Source: Sphagnum magellanicum
Taxonomy: Eukaryota > Streptophyta > Sphagnopsida > Sphagnales > Sphagnaceae
Direction of reading: 5' to 3'
Assembly: GCA_021904315.1 (NCBI GenBank)
Contig: CM038910.1
Coordinates: forward strand, 10,354,001-10,418,000
Length of the DNA: 64,000 nucleotides
Shown here: positions 23,701 through 35,329 of the stretch, piece after piece
Position numbering within the stretch: the first letter of the stretch is position 1
Layout of the letters: every line of letters begins with the position of its first letter
Translations under genes and position numbers: made by a program
Notes under the pieces: generated by a model
Seen by the model: the letters and a program-made list of their open reading frames with translations, nothing else
Told to the model about the DNA's origin: nothing
Database searches by the model: none

Positions 23701-25530
23701 TGAGTGAGGATAAAAATATCACAAGACTCATCAATACAAATTAGTAAATAGCTTTTGATATACAAAAAGAATGAATAGATAAGACTAGATGAAAACTATG
23801 TGAACTATAATTACAAAGCCATTCATTAGGAAATTTCAATGACTTAAATAAATAAGAAACAATGAATTCAACTCATTTTAATACCATACTTGTGTTGGAT
23901 CTTATAGTTATGATGACTACATTGGCAATCTAATCATCAACATCTCTTATGATTTTCCAAACAATGATTTCAAAGTTTCTCAAAGAAATGCAACCTCACC
24001 TCCTACAACAAATCACTACCATGTAATTTTTTGTGTCCCTATCAATGGGGTGGGAAGGAAATCAATGATATTACTAAAAAATTTAGTTGATGTTAATGTG
24101 GTGGCGACAAAGAACTTTGCTTTACACATGGTCACAACATTGGGCTTTTTATTCTAGGTGATTATACATGTTTAATGTGCATAGGTTACCATTTGTTTGA
24201 TATAGTTTATTCACCACCTTAGATCAAACTTGCATGTGGCATGTACCATGAACCTATGATCAAGTCCAAGGACAATTATTCTTATCAATAGGATAATGCC
24301 ATGAAGTAAATTGCCAAGATTGATGGATGTGTTATGCGAGTGGTTATTGTTGCTTGTAAGATCACCATAATTCAATCATATCATTAGCATTATATAACTA
24401 ACCCATTTACAAATTGATGTATAGGTCATATTGCATATGTGAACCATGGGGGCATTTGAACAAGTCTAGAAAAAGGGGCACCTTGTTACCCCATCCAAAC
24501 CATGGTTTGGATGTATGAATGTTATTGTTACACAAATGTAGGATTCACAACACTAACCAAATATTGCTACTAAAGTATTGTAGAGAGGTATGTCTATCAC
24601 TACTAAAGTACCCCCATTTTTTTCTTATGCCTTTTTGAACATATATTTTAACATTGGTGCAGCTTACTTTGTGGGCTTTTGCAACTCCTTTAATACAAAA
24701 GGAATGCAGCTTCAACCTACATCCTTCATATGCATTCAATTTCAAACTTGGTTGTATTATATATCCAGTTAGTTGTCTTTGAGACACAAAAGAGTTTTGT
24801 TTGTTGTAAACAACTTGCAAATGCACAAATTTATGCAAAAATTGGTGTTTTTTTTCATCTTAATCCTTTTTTCCTACTCCTATCAATGTATTATAAGTTG
24901 CAAAGTGTTTTGAAACAACCCATCATTTTGAGCAATTAAGGGTCCAATAGAAATAGCAAATGTGTTATTTGGTCGGAAAAACTCATAGATTTTGGGAACC
25001 TAAAGGGGCTAAGTTTAAAAGATGTTTTGGATTCTTCAATTATATCCTTAGCATGTTACAAATTCTAACAATGTTCACAACAAAAGAACCTTGTATAGCT
25101 AATGAGTTGACGTTCTTAATTGCTTCTTCAAGTTTGTATATCATGCTCATCGTCGAAGAACACATTTGTTGTGTGTGTATATGCATGTAGGTTACAAGAC
25201 TCACCAATCATGTAATTTGTAGTCATTGTCGATGCAAGGATTGATGTCAAACCTAGGCTTCAGAAGTTCACCCTATGAAGCTTTTTGCATCCATATGGGC
25301 TCTTTGTCATCAACTTGCAAGCAAGCCTGTAGGCGCATCCAACACAATAGTCAAGGTTCCACCCATTCTCCAAAGTAAAAAAATTTGCTTCATTAATTTT
25401 TTGACAATATTGATCCGTGACAAGGACAATTATAGGAATCCAACAATTGCGTGTTGGATTCGTCCTTAGGATTTACAAATCAGCTGGTTGGCATTTGTGT
25501 TGGATGCGAATGGCCGGAGTTTTGCATTTC
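20736..25530. other. AT-rich intergenic DNA, no gene recognised
   Basis: Open stretches are short (at most about 80 codons) and without known motifs. A stretch at about 24000-24160 reads somewhat like an old protein fragment but could not be assigned. Nothing else stands out. Confidence 0.45.
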
Positions 25531-25623
25531 TTGAGCAGGTACTCATCAGACTTGTGGGGTTGTGTGGAGAGTTGGATGGAGAGCGGTTTTAGTTCGAATT
25601 TGCAGAATTTTCAGGGTTTTGGT

Positions 25624-25990
25624 CAGCCATGGCGAATGTGCCCAAGAGCTTGCTGATGGTATAGAGACTTTTGGCCAAAGTCTTAGAAGCGAATGTAGCC
25701 AAGAAACGAGCGATTTTGGTTCGGGTTTGGGGCATTTAGGGTTTCGTTCAGCCGTGGCGAATGTGTCCAAGTACTTCTTGATGGTGCGGATAGCATTGGC
25801 CGCAGTCTCAGAAGCGAATGTAGCCACGAAAAGAGCGATCTTGGTTCGGGTTTGGGGAATTTAGGGTTTGTTTCAGCCATGGCGAATGTATCCAAGTGCT
25901 TGCTGATGTTGCGGAGATCATTGGCCACAGTCTCAGAAGCGAATGTAGCCAAGAAACTAACCAAGGCCGACATACGGAAGAGCAAGACCA
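25624..25990 (+). repeat. Tandem triplication of mS34 gene 5' end, 125-bp unit
   Basis: Three units begin at about 25624, 25749 and 25874, each with CAGCCATGGCGAATGT or near it, TCAGAAGCGAATGTAGCCA and (units 1 and 2) GTTCGGGTTTGGGG. Unit 1 has ATG but a stop after 11 codons. Unit 2 has GTG in place of ATG. Unit 3 continues into the full mS34 gene. Each unit carries the first ~30 codons plus ~35 bp of leader. Confidence 0.85.
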
Positions 25991-26666
25991 AAAACCTATT
26001 TGAGGTGGCGAAGCTTCTGCCTAACGGAGGCGTGGGGAGCAAAATGGCTAAAACGCATTGGCGTCCGGGTTCTTTCTACAAAGTTACGGAGATCAAACTG
26101 TACAAGGTATCTATCTGAAGAATATTACTTTTTTGATTTGCAGAACAATAAAATCTAAACAGAGAATTGCATGTTGGTTGCAATGGTTGGTTGGCACATT
26201 CATCAGGAGGTGTGTGGAGCTTGAGGGTTGAGGATTTTCGGAATTTGGGTTGCATGAGCAATGTGATGATGATTTTATTTTTGCTCTTATGCATGCAGGC
26301 TGAGGGGCATGGAATGGCATGGGGAATTTACCACCAGGAAGGCAAGATCTTCTGGCTTTCCTCCTTTCAATGTGACTGCTTTTCTTCTCTTCTTTTTTTC
26401 AGCATGCGCACTGTCTGTTGAGAATAAATCTGATCTTCTCCCTTTGGAAAATATAATAAGCATGCACGGAATTTTTGTCTTCTTCTGTACCAGAAGATTT
26501 GGTTAGCATCCAAACCATGAGCAGCTTTACATGTGCAGGTATGGAACCAGGGAAGTTGCAGAAGATTGGTGGTGCTAATAGACGGTGTTGGCAGCACATC
26601 ACGGAGGAGGCTGCACAACCTAGTAGTACTGTGGAAGAAGAACCTCAGATGAATGTCAATGCATGA
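25879..26666 (+). CDS. Mitochondrial small-subunit ribosomal protein mS34 (three exons)
   Basis: The exons are 25879-26106, 26299-26341 and 26539-26666, giving 132 residues. Exon 1 encodes MANVSKCLLMLRRSLATVSE, then NVAKKLTKADIRKSKTKNLF and LPNGGVGSKMAKTHWRPGSF. The TKADIR..SKTKNLFE and LPNGGVG..THWRPGS blocks are typical of the plant 28S-ribosomal-S34-like family, a component of the mitochondrial ribosome. Exon 2 gives AEGHGMAWGIYHQEG and exon 3 gives KIGGANRRCWQHI with an acidic tail. Intron 1 is GT-AG (phase 0). Intron 2 is GC-AG (GAAG|GCAAG..GCAG) and splits a Gly codon cleanly. The basic, Arg/Ser-rich N-terminus fits a mitochondrial import signal. No frame break is seen. Two partial copies of the 5' end lie directly upstream and would put short upstream frames in a long transcript. 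Confidence 0.78.
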
Positions 26667-26689
26667 ATCAGAAGAATCTTTCTGTTCTT

Positions 26690-27290
26690 TCAAGTCCATT
26701 GCACAGGTTCAGCTTCTGCTTTACAGCTTGGTGAATATCAGCAAATCCACTTCACAATTTCTCGCAGGCTTAGTTGTGAATATTCCAGTTTTAGTCATAG
26801 AGATTGGAAGGAACTCTGAAGAAAAAGGGCAAGGTGCAGTATATTTGAAGTGTTGGGACAGTGTTTTTGAGATTCTGAAGAAAATGGTTGGCCATGTCAC
26901 ATAACCAGCTTGTTTTCACTAGTTCTCCAGAAAAGTCTCAAGTACAAGTCCATATGACATTTCAGTGGTCTGCAGAGTTTGGAGGAGTTTTGAATGAAAT
27001 AAGGTCTGAATTTGGAAGGAGTTACGCTGTTATGCAGAAAAGGGCTAGGTGTAATAGCAGACACTGTGAAGAAGAGTCTGTCAGCATGGACAACGGCAGC
27101 AGGGGTTGCACAGCTTCTGGTAGGCCTTCCCTTCTCAAGAGAGCTTGGAAAGAGCCTAATCTCAAGATGTATGAAGAGAAGAATTGTGCATAGCAAAGCA
27201 AGGGACCTGCTGAGAGAGCAATGTTTTCCCATGGTCTTGGTGCAGTCTCTATCATATTTTGGAGTAGCCCTATACTTTAGCCAATTGTGA
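26690..27290 (+). pseudogene. Unrecognised coding relic downstream of mS34
   Basis: Open segments in changing frames look protein-like: LLLYSLVNISKSTSQFLAGL then VVNIPVLVIEIGRN (about 26700-26815), FGGVLNEIRSEFGRSYAV (about 26970-27035), and from about 27042 VIADTVKKSLSAWTTAAGVA, QLLVGLPFSRELGKSLISRC, KARDLLREQCFPMVLVQSLS, ending at a stop at 27288. Hydrophobic stretches suggest a membrane protein. The frame changes suggest either a pseudogene or exons with introns I have not resolved. I do not recognise the family. Confidence 0.45.
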
Positions 27291-28014
27291 GGTCCGCTTG
27301 TGGCACAAGTACAACTTCTCCTATGATACATTCATGTGCTCACTTTTGTTCTCTTGGTGATGACATGGGGCATTGCACTTAGTTCCTTACCTGTATTTGA
27401 CACTTCATGTACAGTCAACTTCTTTGTGTTTATGGTATGGTGACAGGAAAGCACAGATGGGGTTCAGAACTTCTGGCAGGCAGACTGGCAGGTTCAATGA
27501 TTTGGCTTCTGCATCTCTCACTGTAAATCTGCAAGGTAATGATGTATATCACTGTTTGGGAGCTGATGAAGTCAGTGGGGAGTCATGACTGCTCATCACT
27601 GTTACTTGTGATGAAGGTCATGGTCTGACACTTTTTGAATAACACTCATATGGTTAGGACCTCACTGATTTTTGTCATGTTAGTTTTGATTGTGCCAGAC
27701 CAACAGAACAGGCACCTTCAAAGTGTTATTTGTGGAGTTTTCTCTTCAAATTGCTAACTTATTTTTTCTAACTTAATGCTCCTCAGATTTGATTTCTCCA
27801 ATAGCTTTCCATTGTGTTTATTGTGATCACATTGCTCCAGTGTCATTCAAGTATGGGAGACATCTCTTCTGTTATTTTCTCTAGTTCTTAATTCAGAAGA
27901 GTTTGTTTGGGGGAAGAAAATCTGAACAACTGAATCAGAATGTTTCTACACAGTATAAAGCTGTCAGTTTTTCAGGATCCCTGTTAGGAAACTATCTACA
28001 TTTTGCTTACCTTG
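27291..28014. other. Gene-like spacer, no clear gene
   Basis: Less AT-rich than the flanking deserts. A 27439-27585 open stretch (GFRTSGRQTGRFNDLASASL) ends near a possible donor but is unassigned. A stretch near 27725-27745 (AAAGTGTTATTTGTGGAG) recurs near 29427, suggesting a local duplication. Confidence 0.35.
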
Positions 28015-28372
28015 GAGCATTTCCAGCAGTGCTCAGTGTGGGACTGTGAAAAAATATTTCTCACATCCATCCAAGTTTAGTTATTTGGTTTTTTCCAACC
28101 CCACCCATAAAACTAAAACAGCAAAAAATAGGTGGAAGACTACTAGGTAATAATAGCAAACCACCTGGAAATAGGGAGCACAGTCAGATCATATTTTATA
28201 TTACTCTTCTCTGGCAAGTGTTAGGCTTTGCTATATCTTTCACCAGCCTCAGCAAGTTTTTGCAAACATGTTAGGCCAAAAGCATTTTGCTGAGCCAAAC
28301 TGGCATGTTTTGACTTTTCTTCTTCCAATTTTTATTTTCAGGGCCACGTGCTGAGCACCAGTGGAGTTGCTC
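28015..28372. mobile_element. Harbinger/Tourist-type MITE, family 1
   Basis: A 358-bp element with ends GAGCATTTCCAGCAGTGCTC and ..GAGCACCAGTGGAGTTGCTC, near-complementary, flanked by TTG and TTA (3-bp target site, one mismatch). The interior matches the MITEs at 34953-35326 and 57790-58156 (GTGAAAAATATTT, AACCCCACC, AGCAAACCAC, AACTGGCATG). No coding capacity. Confidence 0.78.
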
Positions 28373-29819
28373 TTAAGCCTATAATGACTAAAGATCTCTT
28401 ATGGTCACCATAGATCAGTTCTTTTGTATTCCTTGGTGCTCTTGCCCTATCTTCTTCATCTCTGTGATGTATTCAATTCTCAGCATTCTATCAGACAGAA
28501 TGCAGGTCATCTTAAAGCTGAAGGACGATCTAATCTTTTAAACTGTCCAATTTTTCCTTGGGCACAATTGAGTTTTTGGTGATTCTCTTTTGATCTTGGG
28601 ATTTGTCTACTGAGTGCCTACAGGGCTGAACCTGGAAGCTGCTGTTTGATGAATGTCTGTTCAGATTTTTTACATTGGACATAAATTTGGCCACAATTTT
28701 GTTGTGTTGAGTCATTTGGTTCATGAGCTGCACAAAATTCATGGCAACAAATTGAAGTGGTCTTGAGTTTGGTTTCTGCATTTGACATTAAATCCAGTTT
28801 ATGATACCCTAAACTGCACAGAGGTTTTTCTTTCATTTTTTTGTATAATTTTCATCCTGGTGTGTTTGATACCAGAGGTTGCAAGAAGTGTGGAAGGAGT
28901 TTCATTTTGTGGTCACAATCACAAGCTGAGCTTCAAGGGGGTAACCACTACTTTGTAAAAAATGCTGAGTTCATGCACTCAAAAGAAGCAGGTATATCAA
29001 CCATCATCAACACAACCAAAAAACACACAAACAAGGGTTATCAAGAGCTGCAAGAACCATGTTCAGTGTTTGCTTAAAAGCCCCTTTTTCTGTTGCATCA
29101 CCGATCCAGTCCTGTTGTGTTCAACATCTTGCTTGCAAACTGGACCCAGAATAGAGAAAAAAGTAATCATGCCCTGTTGTCAAACATATGGTTGGACTGA
29201 TAAACAGTTACAGTCCATTGTACATGCATTCCTCAATATGTATTTTCTGGCCACTTATCTTTAAAGAACTTAAGCTCTTTCCTTTTACGCTTGAAACAAA
29301 TAATGGCAGCTACTGTCTGACTTTCATGATGAAAGTCTGTCTTTACAGCCTGATACTTTGTGCATGACTCACAAAGTCATGACTTCTTTTGGTGTTTTGC
29401 TGGAACTGACAAGGCAGTCACATTAAAAGTGTTAACTGTGGAGTTTTCTCTATGATGTCACAGACACATGTTGGAAATGAAAGTACAACCTTACAATAAG
29501 ATCTCCACCCCAACATGTGAAAGTTGGTGTACTTGACTGGATGCTGTAGGAAGCCTGCCTAACTTTTAATTTTCACATGTTCTCAACAGATTGTAGCTAC
29601 TTCATCTGGGATCTGCATGAAACTCTTAGATGCAGCCTGTGCACATCTTGACTGCTGTTTATCCAAGGCAGGGTAAGATGGACCATGATTAGAGAGAGTT
29701 GGTGCAATGTCACCAACTACCAGCAAGTTTATGACTGCATGATCAAAGGATCAGATGTGCTTCTGCTATTGGATTTGCAAGGAGTAGCAACAGAATGCAA
29801 AACGTTTAGTCAGTATGAC
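28373..29819. other. No gene recognised
   Basis: Sequence of gene-flank character with short open stretches and no recognised motif. Confidence 0.4.
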
Positions 29820-30115
29820 TGCTCATTTCCACGATAGCAGAGAGTAAAATTGCTGTTGCAAACTGGCTTATGGAGAGTAAGACTAAAGCTCAAAAATCTT
29901 TTCTGATCAGAATTCCCATCTCGCATGAGGAAGTGAAGTTCATGAGTGATTTGATAGTTTTGTTGTCAATGCTGATGGCCAGCCAGAGCAGGCTGTCTCA
30001 AAGATTTCTTCTCCCATTCATGCAGAAAGGCTTATGTCCAAACCATATGAGGCAGAACTATGGGTGGAATACAGTCAGGATGCAGAGGATTTGGCAGATG
30101 CCAGTGAATATGAAC

Positions 30116-30457
30116 CAGTGTTGGGCAGTTCTTAGAATGAGGGATAGCTAACCGCCAGTTATCAACCCAGGTATATATCCACTTACTTGCCTGTTCTCAA
30201 AATGAAAAGTCCAAGAGCTGGCCAGAGAACCGCCTGTTCTTAGCTGATTTTTTCGTGAAACCACCAGTTCTTAAAAATGAAAAGTCAAAGAACCGTCCAG
30301 AGAACCATCAGCTGATTCTTTCATGAAAACCACTGGTTCTTTATGGTTTTTGAAATAACTGAACCTGGCAGTTCTTTAATTCTGAATTTTTTTTCAACGA
30401 ACCAGAACCAGCAGTTCTCTGATTCTGGAATATAACTCAAAGAACCATACAACACTG
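30116..30457. mobile_element. hAT-type MITE A
   Basis: It starts CAGTGTTGGGCAGTTCTTAG and ends AAGAACCATACAACACTG. The 8-bp target duplication is ATATGAAC (30108-30115) and GTATGAAC (30458-30465), one mismatch. The interior has many AACCGnCAGTTCTT-like motifs in both orientations. The terminal sequence is that of the hAT element at 61013. Confidence 0.82.
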
Positions 30458-30465
30458 GTATGAAC

Positions 30466-30895
30466 CCGAGTGGGCGGGTATTAGAAATTGCACCAAACCC
30501 TCACTGGGTATCAATCCGTGTGTCAAAGTTGATAACCATGGTGATCAAAAATCAAATACTCTTTTATGATATATAACCGCAGCTCTCAAATTTTTTGAAA
30601 GAAATAAAATATCCACCTCAAACCGCCAGGCCTTTGCCAGTTCTTTCATGAAACCGGGTGGTTCTTTGGAACTGATTTTTTTCCCAAATACCTGGAACTG
30701 GCCGTTCTTTGAAACTGATTTTTTTTTTTCAAATACCCGAAATAGGCGATTCTTTGATTCTTTCAATTAACGGGAACCGGGAGTTCTTTGAAACTGATTT
30801 TTTCCCAATGAAAACCGGCGGTTCTTTTATCCTGAAAATTTTCAAATACCTGGAATTGGCGGGTATAAAATAATTAAATACCCGCTCCCACACCG
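30466..30895. mobile_element. hAT-type MITE B, adjacent to A
   Basis: The ends CCGAGTGGGCGGGTATTA and AAATACCCGCTCCCACACCG are imperfect inverted repeats. Flanks are GTATGAAC (30458-30465) and GTATGAAG (30896-30903). The middle (about 30620-30860) is a degenerate minisatellite of roughly 55-bp units with GGTTCTTTGAAACTGATTTT and AAATACCTGGAA. Confidence 0.65.
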
Positions 30896-31059
30896 GTATG
30901 AAGTATGAACAGCTTTCTCCACTGACGATTTTGAAGGAAGAGGCAAGTGAGTCCCGGACGAACCAGGTCAGCTGATCCTTTTGCAGGCTGCTGCTCACAT
31001 GCATTATTGGCTGTCTCCTTTCTTTCGGGAGGGGGAAAAGCGACGCCTGTGATTCGTCG

Positions 31060-31300
31060 ACGCAGATTCCACCCTGGGTCCCACTCTCGCAAGTGGGGAA
31101 TCTGAAATTCCTATTTTTAATCTTTGGAAAAAAAAATATTTCTGGCGAACCTGGACTTTTCGCCCTTGCCGCCAAACGCTCAAACGACGAGTACCCGCCG
31201 CAGAGGAATAGCCCCCGTTATCGCCATGAGTCGCCTGGGACACTCCTCGAGACCTTTTCGCGACCCTGCGTCACGTCACCGCATTTCCGATCCTCATTTC
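31060..31300. other. CpG-rich patch
   Basis: Dense CG dinucleotides (for example GACGAGTACCCGCCG, TCGCGACCC, GTCACGTCACCGC) in a window that is otherwise AT-rich and CpG-poor. It may be a remnant of a promoter or first exon of the relic at 29820-30950 or of an unseen gene. No ORF here is convincing. Confidence 0.45.
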
Positions 31301-31379
31301 TTTACTTTTATTTGGAGTTCACACTGCACTAGTAATGGTTTTTTTGCCGGGGGGGGGCGGAAGAAAAGGGTGGTGAGCA

Positions 31380-31655
31380 GCGTTTTTTTTTGGTGGCGAA
31401 TTTTCGCCACTTGGCGACCAAAAAAAAGAGCTGGCGAATCTAACAAAGGGAATTTTTTTTTTTAAATCGCCATATCTTGAGGGAAAAAAGCTAGAAGTCG
31501 CCAGATTTAGGAGTGTGTTGCTGTAGGTCGCCAGAATTAGGCAGGATTCCAAAAAAGATCTACTTGTCCACCAGGACAGTCGCCATTTACTGCTAATTAA
31601 TGCCTGAGGATCCTAGCCAGTGCACCTACTTGAGGAATTTGAAAAAAAAAACCCT
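31380..31655. repeat. Dispersed repeat R1, CpG-rich copy
   Basis: About 275 bp shared with 48710-48985: GGTGGCGAATTTTCGCCACT, CATATCTTGA, TCGCCAGATTTAG, GATTCCAAAAAAGATCTACT, AGGATCCTAGCCAGTGCACC. The family is not recognised. Confidence 0.8.
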
Positions 31656-34600
31656 GGTGGTGAGCATCCAGTGGTGGGAATTCCAAAATCTATTTCGCCT
31701 TAATTGGCGACACGTTTGTAGAGGGTCATTACATCAGTAGCCAGTAGACAGAACTTGTGGCAACACTCCCTCCGCACCCCCTAAAAAAAAGATTTGGGGA
31801 TTTTGGCGAATTTTTGTATCAAAAAAGGAAATTCGAGACAGAATATTCTTCTTTTTAAAAAAGTGTCACCTTTTGGCGATTTTTTGCACAAATAAAAAAG
31901 TGTTCACAACTTGTAGTTTGGGGGGGGGGGGAAGGGGAATTTTCAATTTTAAAAAAAAAACCTGAAAAATATGATTTGAACACATACAAATAATTTTTGA
32001 GAAAACAAATGGCCTTAATTTGCCAAATTTCAAAGGAAAAAATCACTAGATGTCTCCCATAGCTTCCAACCGGAAGCCAAAAGGATCCTCAAAATTTCTT
32101 TGCTTTCATATCTAGTCTCTACCCAATTTTGGCTACATTTTCTTGTGGATGATTGCCAGTTTGGCTACATCACAAAAATTGAAAATAAAAACCCTCTTCA
32201 CACAAGCAAAAGTTACAAAGGAACAAATTTTTTTGGAGATTGCATTTTTTTCAAATTTTGTGGATATTGGTTTCAATTTCGTGAATTTAGTTTCATGAAA
32301 ATTTTGCACAATTTCATATTCGAATTTCCTTGTTTATTTTTAATCTACTTTTAATCAATGTTTTTTTAAGTTGGTGGAAATCATAATTTTCTCAACTATA
32401 CAATGTACATTATCTATGACTTAGATAGGTATACAATGTACCCTCATATTATGACACTCAATAATATGATGATAAAAAATCCCAATATGTTAGTTAATAA
32501 ATGCTAAAACAAAATGATGAGACCTACAACATAATTCATCCAATTGTAAGTGGGAACCTTATGAGAACTCTCATTTCTAAAACAATTAGAAAACACTTAT
32601 AAATAGCAAGAGTTGTTCTAGGGTTTCAAAAGCTTCCATGAATACCTTCATTAGTACTATGTGGTACATTGGTTGCTTCTATCAATCATACTATTGCTCA
32701 TTGGTGCTAATGCTTCTTGCATAACTTTTCCAAGTGAGATGTTTCATTGTGGTTATATTTATTTTATTGTTTACATTGTGATTTGTGGATGTTAACATTT
32801 CATTCATTGTTTTCCTAGGTGAAAGGTTTCATTGTGGTTGCACTTATTCCATTGATTTTACTTCATTGAATCTTGTATGCATCACTTCGCTTCATAATTA
32901 TTCATTTGATAATATGTTTTCATTTGTACTTCAACATTATGGAGACAAATATCAACCAAAAAAGGATTGATTTGACACGAATAAAAGTAATTACTATCCA
33001 TCCATAATGCTCATCCTTTTGGATCCAACAAGCTAATAAGTTGAATCAAAGATTTTGCAACTACTGAAAAAAAATAGTCTCTCAAGTCTTCAATGGCTTT
33101 GAAAAGTATTATTATTAACAAGTGAGGTTGACATAGGAATGAAAAGAACCATGGAATTACAATTCCTAAAGCTTGGGACTTCTTTATTAATATGGTTTAA
33201 ACAAGAACATTTTTTAGATTTCAATATTTGATTTGGTGAGATTTTGAATGTTTGTTACACAATGTTTCAATATTTGTAATATTATTAGGCCAACAAAAAT
33301 GTAAACAAATATTTGCACATCTAATTGAACATTTTTTATTGTGACAAAATTTCACCAAATTATGACATGAGAAAAGGATGTGTGAATCCCTAGCTTAATT
33401 TTAGGTCAAATGTTTTGAAGGATTTTGTCATCTATTACAATGAAGTCAACAAAAAGAAGATCAATCATTTGATGGAGGGCATGAATCACTTGCCACCTCA
33501 TTTCATGGCCAAGATGCTTTAATTACCACCATGCAACATGACCAACATTATTATCATATTATGACATTATGAAACTAAACACCATTTCCATTGTTGATAC
33601 ATTGTGGCAAGTACCCTTGCCATTTCCCACTTCATTGTGTGCACATTACAATAAAGTTCTTTCACCATCTATTGCATATGTTTAGAACATTTCATTCCCC
33701 CCTTATAATGCACACATTTACATATTACAAGCTAAAAAGTTTAATAATTTCTAAATTTTGTCACCTCAAAATTCAAACTCTAATCTCCATACGGCCACCA
33801 TTTTCAAGTTTTTGCTTTGTTTTAATTGTGTTCAACTAAGTTCATAATTATCTTGGGCTTTTGGAAGGTGCACACATCTCATTGAACTTTGAAGTTCGGT
33901 TTCATTATTGTTAGCACAAATATGCAAGGACTTTTTGACTTTGAATGGGTTACAAATTTGGAAATTGGGCATTGAGATTCAGTATAATGTAATCCAAACT
34001 TTACACTTGTGTGCATCTTGGCCATTCAAAGCTTAAACTTTTTAAAATAGGTTGTGATTATAGAATTTGTTATAAGGTATGGCTTGTTTGCCCAATGCAA
34101 TGTAATGTTTTGAGCCAAGGTGTTGAAGATCAGACAAAAAAACATTATAATGATTTATCTATTAAATATTGGTGCATGATCTTTCCTTTTAAAACGATTG
34201 AACTTCAAGTACAAGCTTTTTTTTGCATATTTGTTTATTCCTTGTAATTAATCAAATGTTGCGCCTAGGTGCAATGCTTCAAGTTGATCATATACAATGA
34301 ATGGATCATCTTTTGGCACTCTTTGCACATCAATTGCTTATGGCATCCTTGGTGCTTTGAGTTCTACATGTTTCCTTGGTGCATCAAGTTTTCACGACAA
34401 CTTTCATACAATCAAAATCTACCACTAGGTTTCAAATTGTTGCATTTATAGAACCACTAAAGAAGAAGAAAAATGAGTATGATATTCATAAGATGTTTAA
34501 AGACATGTGGGCTACCGATTAGCTTCTGTGAGTTGCCAAGTTTTGATGGGCTAAATTTGTGGTAGATCCTATAGGAAGATCCACATGGTGTGTTGTAACG

Positions 34601-34949
34601 TTTGTTCATTGGTTGAAGGTAAGGAAAAGTTCTACAACCCTAAACTAAATGGCTTGCAAAAACATGTTAATAATCATATTCAACTCTAATTACTTGTCCA
34701 AGAGTTGCATTTGATGAATGTTACATGAACAATATTAGCCAACATTTTTTTTTAAATGCTTATGCTAATCAAGGTCCAATACTATTACAAATATTTTTAT
34801 CAATAGAGGGAAGGTTGAAAATATTTGGATGGTAGATTAGTTTCTACAACATCAATGTTTTTAAATTTGTAAACATGCATTTTGGTATTAACGTGTTTTG
34901 TTTTGTAGGTTTGCCTTTCATTGCATCAAGCTAAAGTTCTCTTATGGAT
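31656..34949. other. AT-rich intergenic DNA
   Basis: No gene recognised. It contains a 12-bp G tract at 31920-31931 and GGCGA-rich words near 31690-31880 like those of R1. The rest has only short open stretches. Confidence 0.5.
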
Positions 34950-34952
34950 TAA

Positions 34953-35326
34953 GAACATCTCCAGTGGTGATCAATATGTGATCCCACACAATAAAATTGG
35001 ATGAATAAAATCCAATGTATGCTGGTTTGGCTCAAGAAAGTGGTTTCAGCTTTGCATAATTATGCATGTTGTTATGACTAGTAAAAGGCACAACAACATT
35101 GTGCACTTGTAGAAAAGAATGTAATAAATATGATCTAATTGTTGTTTAATGTTTTTGATTGGTTCATCATAATGATTTGTCTAGGTGGTTTCCTATTAAT
35201 AGTCCCCCACCTATTTATTGTCCTAGTTTCAATTTTATGGGTGGGGTTACAAAAGAGTACATAACTAAACTTGGATGTGAAAAATATTTTTGCATGGTCA
35301 CATATTAAGCACCACTAGAGATGTTC
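34953..35326. mobile_element. Harbinger/Tourist-type MITE, family 1
   Basis: A 374-bp element with ends GAACATCTCCAGTGGTGATC and ..AGCACCACTAGAGATGTTC. Perfect TAA target duplication at 34950-34952 and 35327-35329. The interior matches the copies at 28015 and 57790 (TCCAATGTATGCTGGTTTGG, ATAGTCCCCCACCTATTTAT, TGGATGTGAAAAATATTTTT). Confidence 0.9.
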
Positions 35327-35329
35327 TAA

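Larger units (their letters stand above)
29820..30950 (+). pseudogene. Unrecognised coding relic split by hAT MITEs
   Basis: About 29835-29935 reads ESKIAVANWLMESKTKAQKS. A different frame from about 29955 reads NADGQPEQAVSKISSPIHAE, RLMSKPYEAELWVEYSQDAE and DLADASEYE. The frame appears to resume after the inserted elements at 30904 as YEQLSPLTILKEEASES. This suggests the MITEs landed in an exon. I do not recognise the protein. The frame change near 29940 and the insertions make it a relic. Confidence 0.4.

Noticed and set aside
24000-24160. Possible retropepsin-like stretch (LLKNLVDVNVVATKNFAL)
   Set aside because: The DTG-type active-site motif is not present and neighbouring domains are absent, so no family call is justified.
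26897-27331. 144-codon minus-strand open frame after mS34
   Set aside because: Low-quality composition; the plus-strand frames look far more protein-like.
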